Below are positions 16,790 to 25,276 of a DNA stretch of 64,000 bases, piece after piece. A program made the position numbers and the translations under genes. Origin of the DNA: Acidobacteriota bacterium (lineage in GTDB: Bacteria > Acidobacteriota > Holophagae > Acanthopleuribacterales > Acanthopleuribacteraceae); contig JASJCB010000047.1 in the NCBI GenBank assembly GCA_030066195.1, positions 1-64,000 of the forward strand, read 5' to 3'. Positions within the stretch are counted from its first letter, which is position 1. Every line of letters begins with the position of its first letter. The notes below the pieces were generated by a model. The model had not been told where the DNA came from. It saw nothing but the letters and a program-made list of their open reading frames with translations, and ran no database searches.

Positions 16790-18733
16790 ATGGGAACCAC
16801 CGTTGCCCTGAGCACTGATCCGCATGATCTCAGTCGGTTTATGTGCTATTTGATCAACGATATCAAAGCAGTCGATCAAATGCTGGCGAATCAGTGCTTT
16901 GAAACCGACAAGATCCGAATCGGAGCCGAGCAGGAGTTGTGCCTGGTCGACAAGTCCTGGCGACCTGCTCCCGTGTCTCTGCCCGTTTTGGAGCAGATCG
17001 GTGATCCCCATTTCACGACGGAGCATTCCCGCTACAACCTGGAAATCAACTGCGATCCGCTGGAATTTTCCGGCGACTGCCTGAGCCGAATGCAGCGTGA
17101 CCTGGCCGAGCGCGTCAACAAGTTGGACGCTTTGATGGAAACCATGGACGGCCGGGTGATCATGCTGGGTATCCTGCCCACCATCCGTCGCACGGACCTT
17201 TCCATTGAGAACCTGACTCCTCTGGACCGCTATTACATTCTCAACGACGCCATGAACGACCTGCGCGGCGGCCCCTACGAGTTCCGTATCGAGGGCATCG
17301 ACGAATTGTTGACCCACCACAACTCCATCATGTTCGAGGGCTGTAACACCAGCTTCCAGGTACATTTGCAAATCAAACCCGAGGAAGCCGTGGAAGCCTA
17401 CAACTGGTCGCAGTTGGTCTCCGCACCCCTGCTTGCCTCAGCGACCAACTCGCCCCTGTTGTTGGGGAAACGGCTGTGGCGCGAAACCCGCATTGCCCTG
17501 TTCCAGCAATCGGTGGACACCCGCCGCATGAAGGACCAGGAATTGCGATTGAAACGGTCGCGAATTACCTTCGGATATCGCTGGCTCACCAAGTCCCTCA
17601 CCGAGTTGTTCCGCGAGGATCTGGCCAACTACCGCGTGCTGGTAGCACGAGAGATCCAAAACGATTCTCTGGATGTCCTGGCGGCCGGAGGAATACCCAA
17701 GTTGGAAGCCCTGCAACTGCACAACGGTACGGTCTACCGCTGGAACCGCATCTGTTACGGTATCACGGAGGGTAAGCCTCATCTACGCATCGAAAACCGC
17801 GTCCTGCCCGCCGGACCCACCCTGATCGATGAAACGGCCAATGCGGCCTTCTGGTTGGGCATGATGCACGGCAGGCCCAAGTTGTCCGGTCACATCGGCG
17901 ACCATGTCGCCTTCGAATCAGCCCGGATCAACTTCCTGAAGGCTGCTCGTAACGGCCTGGCCACCTGCTTCCGCTGGTTCGACAACAAGGTCTACCCGGC
18001 TTCTGAGCTCATTCTGAAAGAGCTGCTGCCCATGGCTAGAGAGGGATTGACCAAGGCCGGTATTTCGGAAAAGGACCGCGACCACTACCTGGATATTGTG
18101 GAGGAACGCGTCAAAACCGGTCGCACCGGATCTCAGTGGATGTTGGACAATCACCAGAAACTCATCCTCAGGAACGGAGACTACGAGGCCAACGTGGCAG
18201 TCACCGCCGCCTCACACCAACGCCGAATCAGCGGTGAACCCGTGCACCGATGGGGCGAGGTGCATATCGACGAGGCCGGTTCGTGGATCAATCGCTACTG
18301 GAAGGTGGAGCAGATCATGACTACCGAGTTCTTTTCGGTACGCCTGACCGATCCCGTTTATTTCGCGGCCAATGTCATGACCTGGCAGCACCTGCGTTAC
18401 GCCCCGGTAGAGGACGCGGAAGGACGCCTGGTCGGATTGCTGACCCAAAGCCGTCTGCTGGAACTCTTTTCAAGCGGGACCAAAGGCAAGGTAGGCGAGA
18501 AGACAGCGGCGGACGTCATGATTCCCAATCCGCTCAGTGTCCATCCCGACATGCTTTCGGTAGATGCGCTGTCGCTGATGCGGGAGCGTCAGGTAGGTTG
18601 TCTGCCCGTGGTCAACAGCGATCGTCTGGTGGGCATGTTGAGCGAAATCAACTTCATGAACTTCTCTGAAATGACCGTCGCCAAGCTGGTAGACGAAAGC
18701 GCCCGCCATTTGAAAGACGTATTGGATACCTGA
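16790..18733 (+). CDS. GCS2-type carboxylate-amine ligase fused to two CBS domains
   Basis: 647 residues, ATG at 16790 with GGAG upstream. Residues about 1-480 match the glutamate-cysteine ligase family 2 fold: IGAEQELCLVD and the HHNSIMFEGCNTSFQVHLQ block with catalytic acids, then LRIENRVLPAGPTLIDETANAAFWLG. The last 160 residues are a tandem CBS pair (IMTTEFFSVRLTDPVYFAANVM ... VMIPNPLSVHPDMLSVDALSLM), a module that binds adenine nucleotides and often gates activity. Known family members make gamma-glutamyl or related amide bonds from ATP; whether this makes gamma-glutamylcysteine is unproven. The fusion suggests allosteric control by adenylate charge. Confidence 0.85.
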   Translation: MGTTVALSTDPHDLSRFMCYLINDIKAVDQMLANQCFETDKIRIGAEQELCLVDKSWRPAPVSLPVLEQIGDPHFTTEHSRYNLEINCDPLEFSGDCLSRMQRDLAERVNKLDALMETMDGRVIMLGILPTIRRTDLSIENLTPLDRYYILNDAMNDLRGGPYEFRIEGIDELLTHHNSIMFEGCNTSFQVHLQIKPEEAVEAYNWSQLVSAPLLASATNSPLLLGKRLWRETRIALFQQSVDTRRMKDQELRLKRSRITFGYRWLTKSLTELFREDLANYRVLVAREIQNDSLDVLAAGGIPKLEALQLHNGTVYRWNRICYGITEGKPHLRIENRVLPAGPTLIDETANAAFWLGMMHGRPKLSGHIGDHVAFESARINFLKAARNGLATCFRWFDNKVYPASELILKELLPMAREGLTKAGISEKDRDHYLDIVEERVKTGRTGSQWMLDNHQKLILRNGDYEANVAVTAASHQRRISGEPVHRWGEVHIDEAGSWINRYWKVEQIMTTEFFSVRLTDPVYFAANVMTWQHLRYAPVEDAEGRLVGLLTQSRLLELFSSGTKGKVGEKTAADVMIPNPLSVHPDMLSVDALSLMRERQVGCLPVVNSDRLVGMLSEINFMNFSEMTVAKLVDESARHLKDVLDT

Positions 18734-18977
18734 CCCGTCTCCACGGGTTATCCTCGGTCCGGTCCTTGGGAATAGTTGCGAAATCGACTTTTTTGCATCG
18801 ATTCACGAAGAAGTATTCGGTGCCGTCCCAGTCGCCTTTGGTTGATTGAATTGTTCTGGGATCAGAGCAAAACAATCAAGAGGATCTTTCGAAAGAGTTA
18901 AGACGCCTCGGACGGCACTTACGAATCTGTATTACCGAACGATTCGGGAGCCGGTTGCCCGACCCCCGTTCTCGATC

Positions 18978-19154
18978 TTATTTGGGCAGATCATCGACAC
19001 AGAATATGCCTCCGCAGCAACCGCCGGTACCGCCGGAAATAATAACCTTGGTGTTCCCACCTTTGTCATCTCCCCCAAGCAAGTGACTTCTGTGATCCGT
19101 GGATAAGGGAACAAAACTTTGCACTTTGAGCGCATCGAGCTTCAACTTCATCAT
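18978..19154 (-). CDS. pinensin-like class I lanthipeptide precursor
   Basis: 58-residue peptide starting MMKLKLDALKVQSFVPLS, with AGAGAGGTG upstream of the double ATG at 19154. The LxLDxLxVxSFV pattern is the leader signature of pinensin-family lanthipeptide precursors of Bacteroidota-type class I systems. The rest is Gly-rich with a Thr (T43) directly before a Cys pair and a third Cys (GGTGGCCGG, then IFCVDDLPK), so Thr/Ser and Cys residues that could form (methyl)lanthionine rings are present. A LanC-like gene lies 0.8 kb away on the other strand. No LanB dehydratase or exporter is in the window, so modification is not demonstrated. It is too short for routine gene calling. Confidence 0.75.
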   Translation of the reverse strand: MMKLKLDALKVQSFVPLSTDHRSHLLGGDDKGGNTKVIISGGTGGCCGGIFCVDDLPK

Positions 19155-19931
19155 TTTCTACACCTCTCTTCTGATTTATGAAGGTCATCAGTACAGAGGT
19201 CCGAGCATTCCAGATATAAGTATTCTTGCCGGCCGTTAAACCGGACAGTAATCACTTGAGCAGGGCGTGACGTGTCAGGAAACCTTCCGCGGGCGGCAGA
19301 GGGCCTGATCACAATACTTTCAGGAAGCTTTCTCGTAGCCGTCTGTACTGTGGCCGCAGTTATGCTCCACTCTAACGATCCGGCAGTGGTTACCAAGCAG
19401 CGCCGGATGGGGAGCAAACCTTTCTCTGGTCGCAACTATAGCCAAATAAGCGACTTGGGGCAAGCATGAATTTGAAAAAAATCATTTTAAGGTAAGCAAC
19501 TGATAAAGTGGCAATGGTTTAAGGCGATCTCCTGTGTAATTTTGAACAGACTTAAAGCTAAATAAAATCGAACTCTTACGAAAGATTTACTTCAATGTCC
19601 AAGAATATCCGATACTGACAAAGATACCAACCGACCTGCTGCTTTTTTCGATGATTCCTTCCAGCTGTAGCACCAAATTATTAACCGAAAAACTATAATA
19701 AAAGCGGCCGGTATTTTTTTATTTGTTTTCCAACGGTCTTCGCTCGATTAATAGTGATATATTATTATCTAGACAAATGCAGAGCTCGAGCAAAACTGCA
19801 CCCAGCTGAAAAAAGACCCCCAACTGAAAGAAAGTCAACCAATTGATGCTGATCACATCCGGCTGAGGTACAATGGAGAGAACCGGCTTGACCAAACTAC
19901 ATCGCCGGCGTTACTTTTCGGGAGTTCGCCA
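19155..19931 (+). other. 777-bp AT-rich intergenic region between precursor and LanC gene
   Basis: Divergent spacer between the lanthipeptide precursor (minus) and the LanC-like gene (plus). Base composition drops well below that of the neighbours from about 19440 (runs such as aatttgaaaaaaatcatttt). A minus-strand open frame (19151-19435, ending inside the precursor start) has no ribosome site and no recognisable content. No second precursor is apparent. Both genes' promoters must lie here, but no convincing -35/-10 pair stands out. Confidence 0.5.
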
Positions 19932-21914
19932 TTGGAATCTCAAATAACCGAGGCCATTCAACACGAGTTGAACCGTTTGGGCCGGTCCTTTGTGGATACC
20001 GCTCAAAAAGATGACACCGGGTGGAGTTGGCCTCTGATGAAAAAAGGGCGACCGGGGCAACATAGATTGGACCTTTACTCCGGGAATGCAGGAATCGTCA
20101 TCTTCCTGGCCGCCCTGGCGCAGCACACAGGGGAGTCTGTTTGGCTGGATGCGGCTTGTGCCGGCGGCGATCGGCTGGCACACGGGTTGAGTATTCCTGC
20201 CTCTACTCGGGCCGGCTTTATCGGCGGTGATTTGGGAGTTGCCTTCAGCCTTTTGGCTTTGTATCGCGTTACCCAAGATCGGTTATGGCTGAACCGCGCT
20301 TGTCCGGTCCTCGAAAAATTGGAGCAACGACTGCCCGAGAGTAACCACGACCTGTTGGATGGCCTGGCCGGTATCCTGCTCGCTCTAAACCACCTCTATG
20401 CCGCGGAAAATGATGAACGTATTCCCGGTCTGATCGACACCATCCTCAAGCGGTTTTTGGAAGACGCCAGACCCGGTCCGACGGGCTTCTACTGGGATCG
20501 TTCCAAGCGAGACGATCACGGCTTATGCGGCATGGCTCACGGACCCTCGGGTATAGCGTTTGCCCTGCTGGAAACCGCCGCATTGTTCAAACACGAGGGC
20601 CTTTATCCCCTGGTCGAAGAGGCGCTGGCCTTCGAAAACAATTTTTATGATCCCGAAGTCAAAAACTGGCGCGACAATCGCAAGAATCTTCATCTGGACG
20701 ACGAATTGGAGCGTTACAAAAAGGCCTGGCTGGAAAACGATCCCTACCCCTTCGAGGCATCCAGCGATGCCAATGCCTGGTGTCATGGCGCCGCGGGCAT
20801 CGGGCTCGTGCGCTTACGCGCCTGGCAGTTATTGGGTCGCAAATCTTTTTTGGATCAGGTTCGCGCCGCCTGTGGAAAGGTAGAGGAAACCTTTCACGAC
20901 AAGGACATCTTCCGGCGTTATATCTACTGTCACGGTCACGGCGGAAACGCCGATCTCCTGTTGGAAGCCTCGCTTGCCTTGGACGAATCCTCCCATCATT
21001 ACCTGGCTTTGACCATCGCCGGGGAAATGCTTGATTATCAGCAGGAAAACAAGATCTATCTTTCCGGCTATCTTCACTCTGAGGAAGAACATCCCAGCTT
21101 GTTCCTGGGCAACGCCGGTATCGGCTATTTCCTTCTGCGCTGCCTGGACCCCAAACAAACGCCCAGCATCCTGGCTCCTACCGTATCGGCCTGGTGGCCC
21201 GGTGCAGCGACCGCGCAAGCCGCGCTTTCCTCGACCTCGGATTTGGAGAGGGCTTTATTCAAATCCTTGATGCCGCGCACCATGAAACTGGCGGAGTTGA
21301 CCGCGCCGGGGTTTCTCATTCGCTACTTCAGGGACTCTCATGCGGCATTCCAATTGGAGCGCTTTGCGGCCTGGGTAGATGAAGAGGCCGACAGCCTGCC
21401 CACCTATCTGAAAGCGCCCGTGCGCGACATTTGCCGTCTGGAACGCCAACTCATTACCAGTGAACGCGGCATCCATCACTACGGTCGCCTACTGGCGGGT
21501 GAAGCAGTTCTTTTAGAGAAGTTACAGGCTTTAGAAAAAGTCAGTGACGAGGATTTCCTGAATTGTCATTTCAAAGCTTCCGAGCAACACCAGTTGGTTG
21601 AAACCGGCTGGCATTGGGGTTCTACCGAAGATGATGCCATGAAGCGCAATACCGACATGCCCGCCGGTATTCACCCGGTCCTTATCAGCAATACCGCCAA
21701 GGGTGTAGTCGAGACCTGGTTATCGGAATTGGCCGCCCTGGCTGTTTTGGTCTTCTCCGAGGCACTGACGGTCCGGGAAGGCATCCAACGTATGCTGGAT
21801 GCCTTCGAGGCCGTTCCCCCGGCCCAGATCGATGCCGTGAAGGGGATGTTGTTGGAGCAGATCCAAAACGCGGTCGCCGCCGGTCTGTTGATGCCCGCGG
21901 AGAGCCCTCAATAG
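19932..21914 (+). CDS. LanC-like cyclase with an extra C-terminal domain
   Basis: 660 residues, starting at TTG 19932 with CGGGAG upstream. Residues about 40-420 are a LanC barrel: LDLYSGNAGIVIFLAAL, DGLAGILLALNHLY, the HG motif CGMAHGPSGIAF (near 198), zinc ligands in WCHGAAGIG (Cys284) and YCHGHGGNADLLLE (Cys333-His334), and PSLFLGNAGIGYFLLRCL at its end. LanC enzymes add Cys thiols to dehydroamino acids to form thioether rings. Residues about 430-660 are not part of LanC. They look helical and end with a winged-helix-like run (REGIQRMLDAFEAV ... GLLMP) as seen in RiPP-protein C-termini. There is no LanM dehydratase domain before the barrel. It converges with serA with a 7-bp overlap. Confidence 0.85.
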   Translation: MESQITEAIQHELNRLGRSFVDTAQKDDTGWSWPLMKKGRPGQHRLDLYSGNAGIVIFLAALAQHTGESVWLDAACAGGDRLAHGLSIPASTRAGFIGGDLGVAFSLLALYRVTQDRLWLNRACPVLEKLEQRLPESNHDLLDGLAGILLALNHLYAAENDERIPGLIDTILKRFLEDARPGPTGFYWDRSKRDDHGLCGMAHGPSGIAFALLETAALFKHEGLYPLVEEALAFENNFYDPEVKNWRDNRKNLHLDDELERYKKAWLENDPYPFEASSDANAWCHGAAGIGLVRLRAWQLLGRKSFLDQVRAACGKVEETFHDKDIFRRYIYCHGHGGNADLLLEASLALDESSHHYLALTIAGEMLDYQQENKIYLSGYLHSEEEHPSLFLGNAGIGYFLLRCLDPKQTPSILAPTVSAWWPGAATAQAALSSTSDLERALFKSLMPRTMKLAELTAPGFLIRYFRDSHAAFQLERFAAWVDEEADSLPTYLKAPVRDICRLERQLITSERGIHHYGRLLAGEAVLLEKLQALEKVSDEDFLNCHFKASEQHQLVETGWHWGSTEDDAMKRNTDMPAGIHPVLISNTAKGVVETWLSELAALAVLVFSEALTVREGIQRMLDAFEAVPPAQIDAVKGMLLEQIQNAVAAGLLMPAESPQ

Positions 21915-23140
21915 AGCATGCGACAGCGGATGGTGCCCTCAACCGCCCGAATACGCTCGAACAGCCGTTCAGACATGTCCTTGGCAATATCCAGGACCAC
22001 GTAACCGATTTTGTTGTTGGTGCCCAGGTACTGACCCAAAACGTTGATGTTCTCTTCGGCCAGGGCCTTGTTGATCTGACGCAACATACCGGGCTCGTTA
22101 CGGTGAATATGCAGGATGCGGTGGCTGCCCTCGTGCTCGGGCAGGTTGACCGGCGGAAAGTTGACCGAGCCGTCGGTTTCTCCGCGATCGCTGAAATGAA
22201 TCAATCGCGTGGCAACCTCATGGCCGATGGAGCGCTGCGCCTCCTGGGTAGAGCCGCCGATATGCGGTGTCAAGATCACCTGCGGTAGACCGATCAGCGG
22301 GCTTTCGAAGGCCTGTTTATTGGACTTGGGCTCCACGGGAAAGACATCGACCGCGGCGCCGGCAATATGGTCGCTGCGCAGAAGCTCGGCCAGGGCCTCG
22401 ATATCCACCACATTACCGCGGCTGGCATTGATCAGGTGGGAGCCCGGCTTCATCCTCTCCAGCATCTCCCGACTCATCAGGTTGCGCGTCGATTCCTCCT
22501 GGGGGACATGCAGGGTGACCACATCCGCCTGCTCCAGCAGTCCCTCCAACGAACCGATGGATCGGGCGTTGCCCAGCGGCAGTTTACGTTGCACATCATA
22601 ATAGATAATGGTCATGCCCATGGCCTCGGCAAGTACGGAAACCTGCGAGCCGATATGGCCGTAGCCCACGATGCCGATGACCTTGCCGCGAACCTCGTGG
22701 CTTCCCTTGGCCGTTTTGATCCAGGATTGTTGGTGAGCGGCCATGCTTTTGGGGAAGATGCCCCTTAACAACATGATGGTTTGACCCACGACCAACTCCG
22801 CCACGGACCGGGTATTGGAGTGCGGTGCGTTGAAGACCGGAACACCGTTCATGGCCGCCGTATCCAAGCTGACCTGGTTGGTGCCGATACAGAAACAACC
22901 GACTGCCATCAGTTTTTTGGTCTTGTCCAACACCTCATCCGTCAGTTGGGTGCGAGATCGCACGCCCACCAGGCGCGCGTCTTTGATTTTATCGATCAGG
23001 GCATCGGCGGTCAGCGCGTGACTGATGAGTTCCACGTTCTGGTAACCGTGTTCGTTGAAAACCTCGACCGCGTGGGGATGGATGCCCTCGAGTAGGACGA
23101 TTCGTATTTTATCTTTGTTCAAGGAAAGAGACTGGGTCAT
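21908..23140 (-). CDS. serA: D-3-phosphoglycerate dehydrogenase
   Basis: 410 residues, ATG at 23140 with GGAGG upstream. First step of serine synthesis: oxidises 3-phosphoglycerate with NAD. NAD-binding loop GIVGYGHIGSQVSVLAEAMGM, catalytic region LINASRGNVVDIEALAELL, and the His in LTPHIGGSTQEAQ are present. A C-terminal ACT domain (HRILHIHRNEPGMLRQINKALAEENINVLGQ) suggests feedback by serine. The length matches the E. coli type (410). It overlaps serB by 4 bp in the order serB-serA. Confidence 0.96.
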   Translation of the reverse strand: MTQSLSLNKDKIRIVLLEGIHPHAVEVFNEHGYQNVELISHALTADALIDKIKDARLVGVRSRTQLTDEVLDKTKKLMAVGCFCIGTNQVSLDTAAMNGVPVFNAPHSNTRSVAELVVGQTIMLLRGIFPKSMAAHQQSWIKTAKGSHEVRGKVIGIVGYGHIGSQVSVLAEAMGMTIIYYDVQRKLPLGNARSIGSLEGLLEQADVVTLHVPQEESTRNLMSREMLERMKPGSHLINASRGNVVDIEALAELLRSDHIAGAAVDVFPVEPKSNKQAFESPLIGLPQVILTPHIGGSTQEAQRSIGHEVATRLIHFSDRGETDGSVNFPPVNLPEHEGSHRILHIHRNEPGMLRQINKALAEENINVLGQYLGTNNKIGYVVLDIAKDMSERLFERIRAVEGTIRCRMLY

Positions 23141-23793
23141 AACACATCCTCCAATAGTTGGGTCAACATGGAAACATCACGGGCAACTGGTTCGCCGGTA
23201 GCAACTACCGCCTCCCGCTCGATATTGCCGGTGAACGCAAAAAAGTGATCGGCCAGGCCGTCACGAAAGAGATGGTAATCGGTCATGCCGTCGCCGACGA
23301 CGATACGCGGTGCGGACCATTCATCCAGGAGGGGCGTCACCCCGGCGATTTTAGATTGGCTGAAGAGGTCGTCGGGATCGATACCGGCGAAAGCGCCGTC
23401 ATCGTCCCAAAGCAGGCTGACCGCATGCACGGAGTCGGCATCGAGGCCGAGATAAAGCGCCGTGGGCACGATCGCCTCGCGGAGCCCTCCGCTGACGACC
23501 CTCACGGAAATACCACGCGCCGAGAGGCCTTTGATCAAGGTCTCCATGCCGGGCGTCAACAATTTGACGGCGCGTTCCCCGAAGGAGGTTACATCTTCAC
23601 GGGTAGGCGCGGCCAGGGCCAGGCGTCGTTCAAGTGACTCGCTGAAGGAAAGCTTGCCTTCCATGCCCAGGTTGGTGATTTCGCTGATACGGTCGATGAG
23701 ACCGGGTTGAGCCGCTATCTTGGGGGCCAGAATTTCTTCCAGACTTTCAAGGGTAATCAGGGTGGAATCAAAGTCGAAGACCACGGTTGCCAT
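23137..23793 (-). CDS. serB: phosphoserine phosphatase-like HAD hydrolase
   Basis: 218 residues, ATG at 23793 with GAGAGG upstream. HAD superfamily motif I is VFDFDSTLITLESLEEI (DxD nucleophile pair), motif II is VVSGG, and motif IV is VVGDGMTDYHLF. The substrate cap and the pairing with serA support phosphoserine phosphatase activity, the last step of serine synthesis. The gene stop overlaps the serA start (ATGA), so both are one transcript. A 7-bp inverted repeat lies just upstream (23815-23839). Confidence 0.88.
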   Translation of the reverse strand: MATVVFDFDSTLITLESLEEILAPKIAAQPGLIDRISEITNLGMEGKLSFSESLERRLALAAPTREDVTSFGERAVKLLTPGMETLIKGLSARGISVRVVSGGLREAIVPTALYLGLDADSVHAVSLLWDDDGAFAGIDPDDLFSQSKIAGVTPLLDEWSAPRIVVGDGMTDYHLFRDGLADHFFAFTGNIEREAVVATGEPVARDVSMLTQLLEDVL

Positions 23794-23814
23794 TGGACCA
23801 ACCTCTCATATGGT

Positions 23815-23839
23815 AGGAACGAAAAAATACAACGTTCCT
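23815..23839. promoter_or_regulatory. inverted repeat upstream of serB
   Basis: AGGAACG (23815-23821) and CGTTCCT (23833-23839) are perfect 7-bp arms around an A/T-rich 11-bp centre, about 22 bp before the serB start. It could be an operator or a hairpin in the leader; there is no T-run for a terminator in either direction. Confidence 0.4.
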
Positions 23840-23965
23840 CATATCGTCATCGTATCTGAAAAGATGAAGGCATTTCCCAAAAGCCTTGCAATTTGCGCCG
23901 GCTTGGATAAAAGCACATCCTACCTGCAACACCCCGTTATTTCATTTACTTTTTTGCAAAACAGG

Positions 23966-24430
23966 CTAGAAGCCGCTGTTTGCGAGGGACATGAATACCT
24001 GGAACTTTTCGTTGGTACTGCGTAACCGACTGGTGAGGGTCTGGCAAAAGGACCACAGAAATTTGTAGGCGATGGTTTTGTTAAGGTCGAAAAGAGCTAC
24101 AAGGTCGGCGGTGGAAATGACGAACAACTCGGCATCGTCATGAGCAATGGCGTGGGCGGAACGGGGACCCTTGTCGAAGAGGGTCATTTCTCCGAAAAAA
24201 GAGCGCGACTCCAAGACGGCAAGCGCCTCTTCCGTGCCGCCTTGAATCTTGGAGATACGGACGCTGCCGGACACGATAAGGTAGATGCAATCACCCGGGG
24301 AACCTTCCTCAAAGATAACCGTTCCGGCTTTGAAGGTCTTGACATGACCGATCATGACAATCTCAAGCAACTCTTCCTCGGTCAGGTTCCGGAACAAGTC
24401 AGTCTGTTTCAAAAATTCCTGGCTAAGCAA
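23966..24430 (-). CDS. cyclic nucleotide-binding domain protein
   Basis: About 154 residues. TTG 24430 is preferred because GAGG lies six bases upstream; an in-frame TTG at 24436 is adjacent to that site. The single CNB domain runs from FRNLTEEELLEIVMIG through the phosphate-binding cassette FFGEMTLFDKGPRSAHAIAHDDAEL, where the GEM and RSAHA residues contact the cyclic nucleotide. No DNA-binding or kinase domain follows, only a helical tail, so it is a stand-alone sensor or scaffold. It lies downstream of a coiled-coil membrane protein and a CheY-like gene, all on the same strand, which suggests a small signalling set. Confidence 0.85.
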   Translation of the reverse strand: MLSQEFLKQTDLFRNLTEEELLEIVMIGHVKTFKAGTVIFEEGSPGDCIYLIVSGSVRISKIQGGTEEALAVLESRSFFGEMTLFDKGPRSAHAIAHDDAELFVISTADLVALFDLNKTIAYKFLWSFCQTLTSRLRSTNEKFQVFMSLANSGF

Positions 24431-24464
24431 ATCCAACCTCTCGTCTCACCGAGCCGGCAGGACA

Positions 24465-24749
24465 CTAAAGACTGTCGTGGATATCCTTGAGTTGTTGTCC
24501 CATGTCCTTGGAGAAACGGTCCAGCTTAGCCAGATTCTGGCCGGATGTCTCGGTGATCTGTTTTTCGAATTTCTTTTCGAAGGTGAGAAAGTGCTTGGAG
24601 AGTTCCGTGATTCGCTCCCCAAGTTCGTGAATCTCAGCGGCCTCCCGACCCTTGTGGGGGTCGGGCTGCTTGAGAATGAAAATGACTACCCCCAGCAGGA
24701 TTGCATTAAACCCACCCAGGACAACACCGAGAAATGTTAGTGCACTCAT
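24465..24749 (-). CDS. small single-pass membrane protein with coiled coil
   Basis: 94 residues from the ATG at 24749; the longer reading to 24926 runs into the CheY gene. One N-terminal transmembrane helix (FLGVVLGGFNAILLGVVIFIL) is followed by a charged helical coiled coil (HELGERITELSKHFLTFEKKFEKQI and on). Not recognised. Placed between the CheY-like regulator and the CNB protein, it may anchor a signalling complex; that is inference. Confidence 0.6.
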   Translation of the reverse strand: MSALTFLGVVLGGFNAILLGVVIFILKQPDPHKGREAAEIHELGERITELSKHFLTFEKKFEKQITETSGQNLAKLDRFSKDMGQQLKDIHDSL

Positions 24750-24772
24750 TTGTGACCCTAATTGTCGAGGAA

Positions 24773-25138
24773 CTATGCGGAACCGACCAACAACTCGATC
24801 TTTTCCTTCAAAGTTTCCGGAGTAAAGGGTTTCACCACGTAGTTGTTGACTCCGGCTTGAAGTGCTTCCACAATGTCTTCTTTCGCGGCATTGGTGGTCA
24901 CCATCAAAATAGGAATATCCTTCCACTGACTGCTGCGCACGCGCTTCACGAACTCGAGACCGTCCATCTCGGGCATGTTCCAGTCCGTAATTATGACGTC
25001 CACGCCGCCCTCTTCCAGCTGTTCAAGGCCGGTTTTCCCATTATCGGCTTGGACGACGTCCTTATAACCGATCCGGGCGAGGGTGTTGATGATAATACGA
25101 CGCATGGTCGTCGAATCGTCAATCGTCAGGATTTTCAA
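24773..25138 (-). CDS. CheY-like single-domain response regulator
   Basis: 121 residues, starting at TTG 25138 with AGGGGG upstream. A complete receiver domain: acidic pair in ILTIDDSTTMRR, phosphoryl Asp in VIITDWNMPEMDGLEF, the Thr in MVTTNAAKED, and Lys in YVVKPFTPETL. It has no output domain. The MPEMDGLEFVKRVR stretch is close to chemotaxis CheY. No chemotaxis genes are in the window, so the partner kinase is elsewhere. Confidence 0.92.
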   Translation of the reverse strand: MKILTIDDSTTMRRIIINTLARIGYKDVVQADNGKTGLEQLEEGGVDVIITDWNMPEMDGLEFVKRVRSSQWKDIPILMVTTNAAKEDIVEALQAGVNNYVVKPFTPETLKEKIELLVGSA

Positions 25139-25276
25139 AGGGACCCCCTACAGCTCGTCCGTTTAGCTAGCATTATAAAGTCGCTCGGTTTCGGCAGCAA
25201 ATGTTTTGAGAAGCCGAATGATCGACCTCTCCCGAGTCTCTCAGGAGATTCACAACCCATTCTAGCTAAAAGATAA

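Noticed and set aside
18654..18875. 73-codon minus-strand frame near the GCS2 gene end
   Set aside because: It largely overlaps the GCS2-CBS gene in reverse and has no ribosome site.
19151..19435. 94-codon minus-strand frame just ahead of the lanthipeptide precursor
   Set aside because: No ribosome site, no recognised content and it ends within the precursor start; most likely chance.
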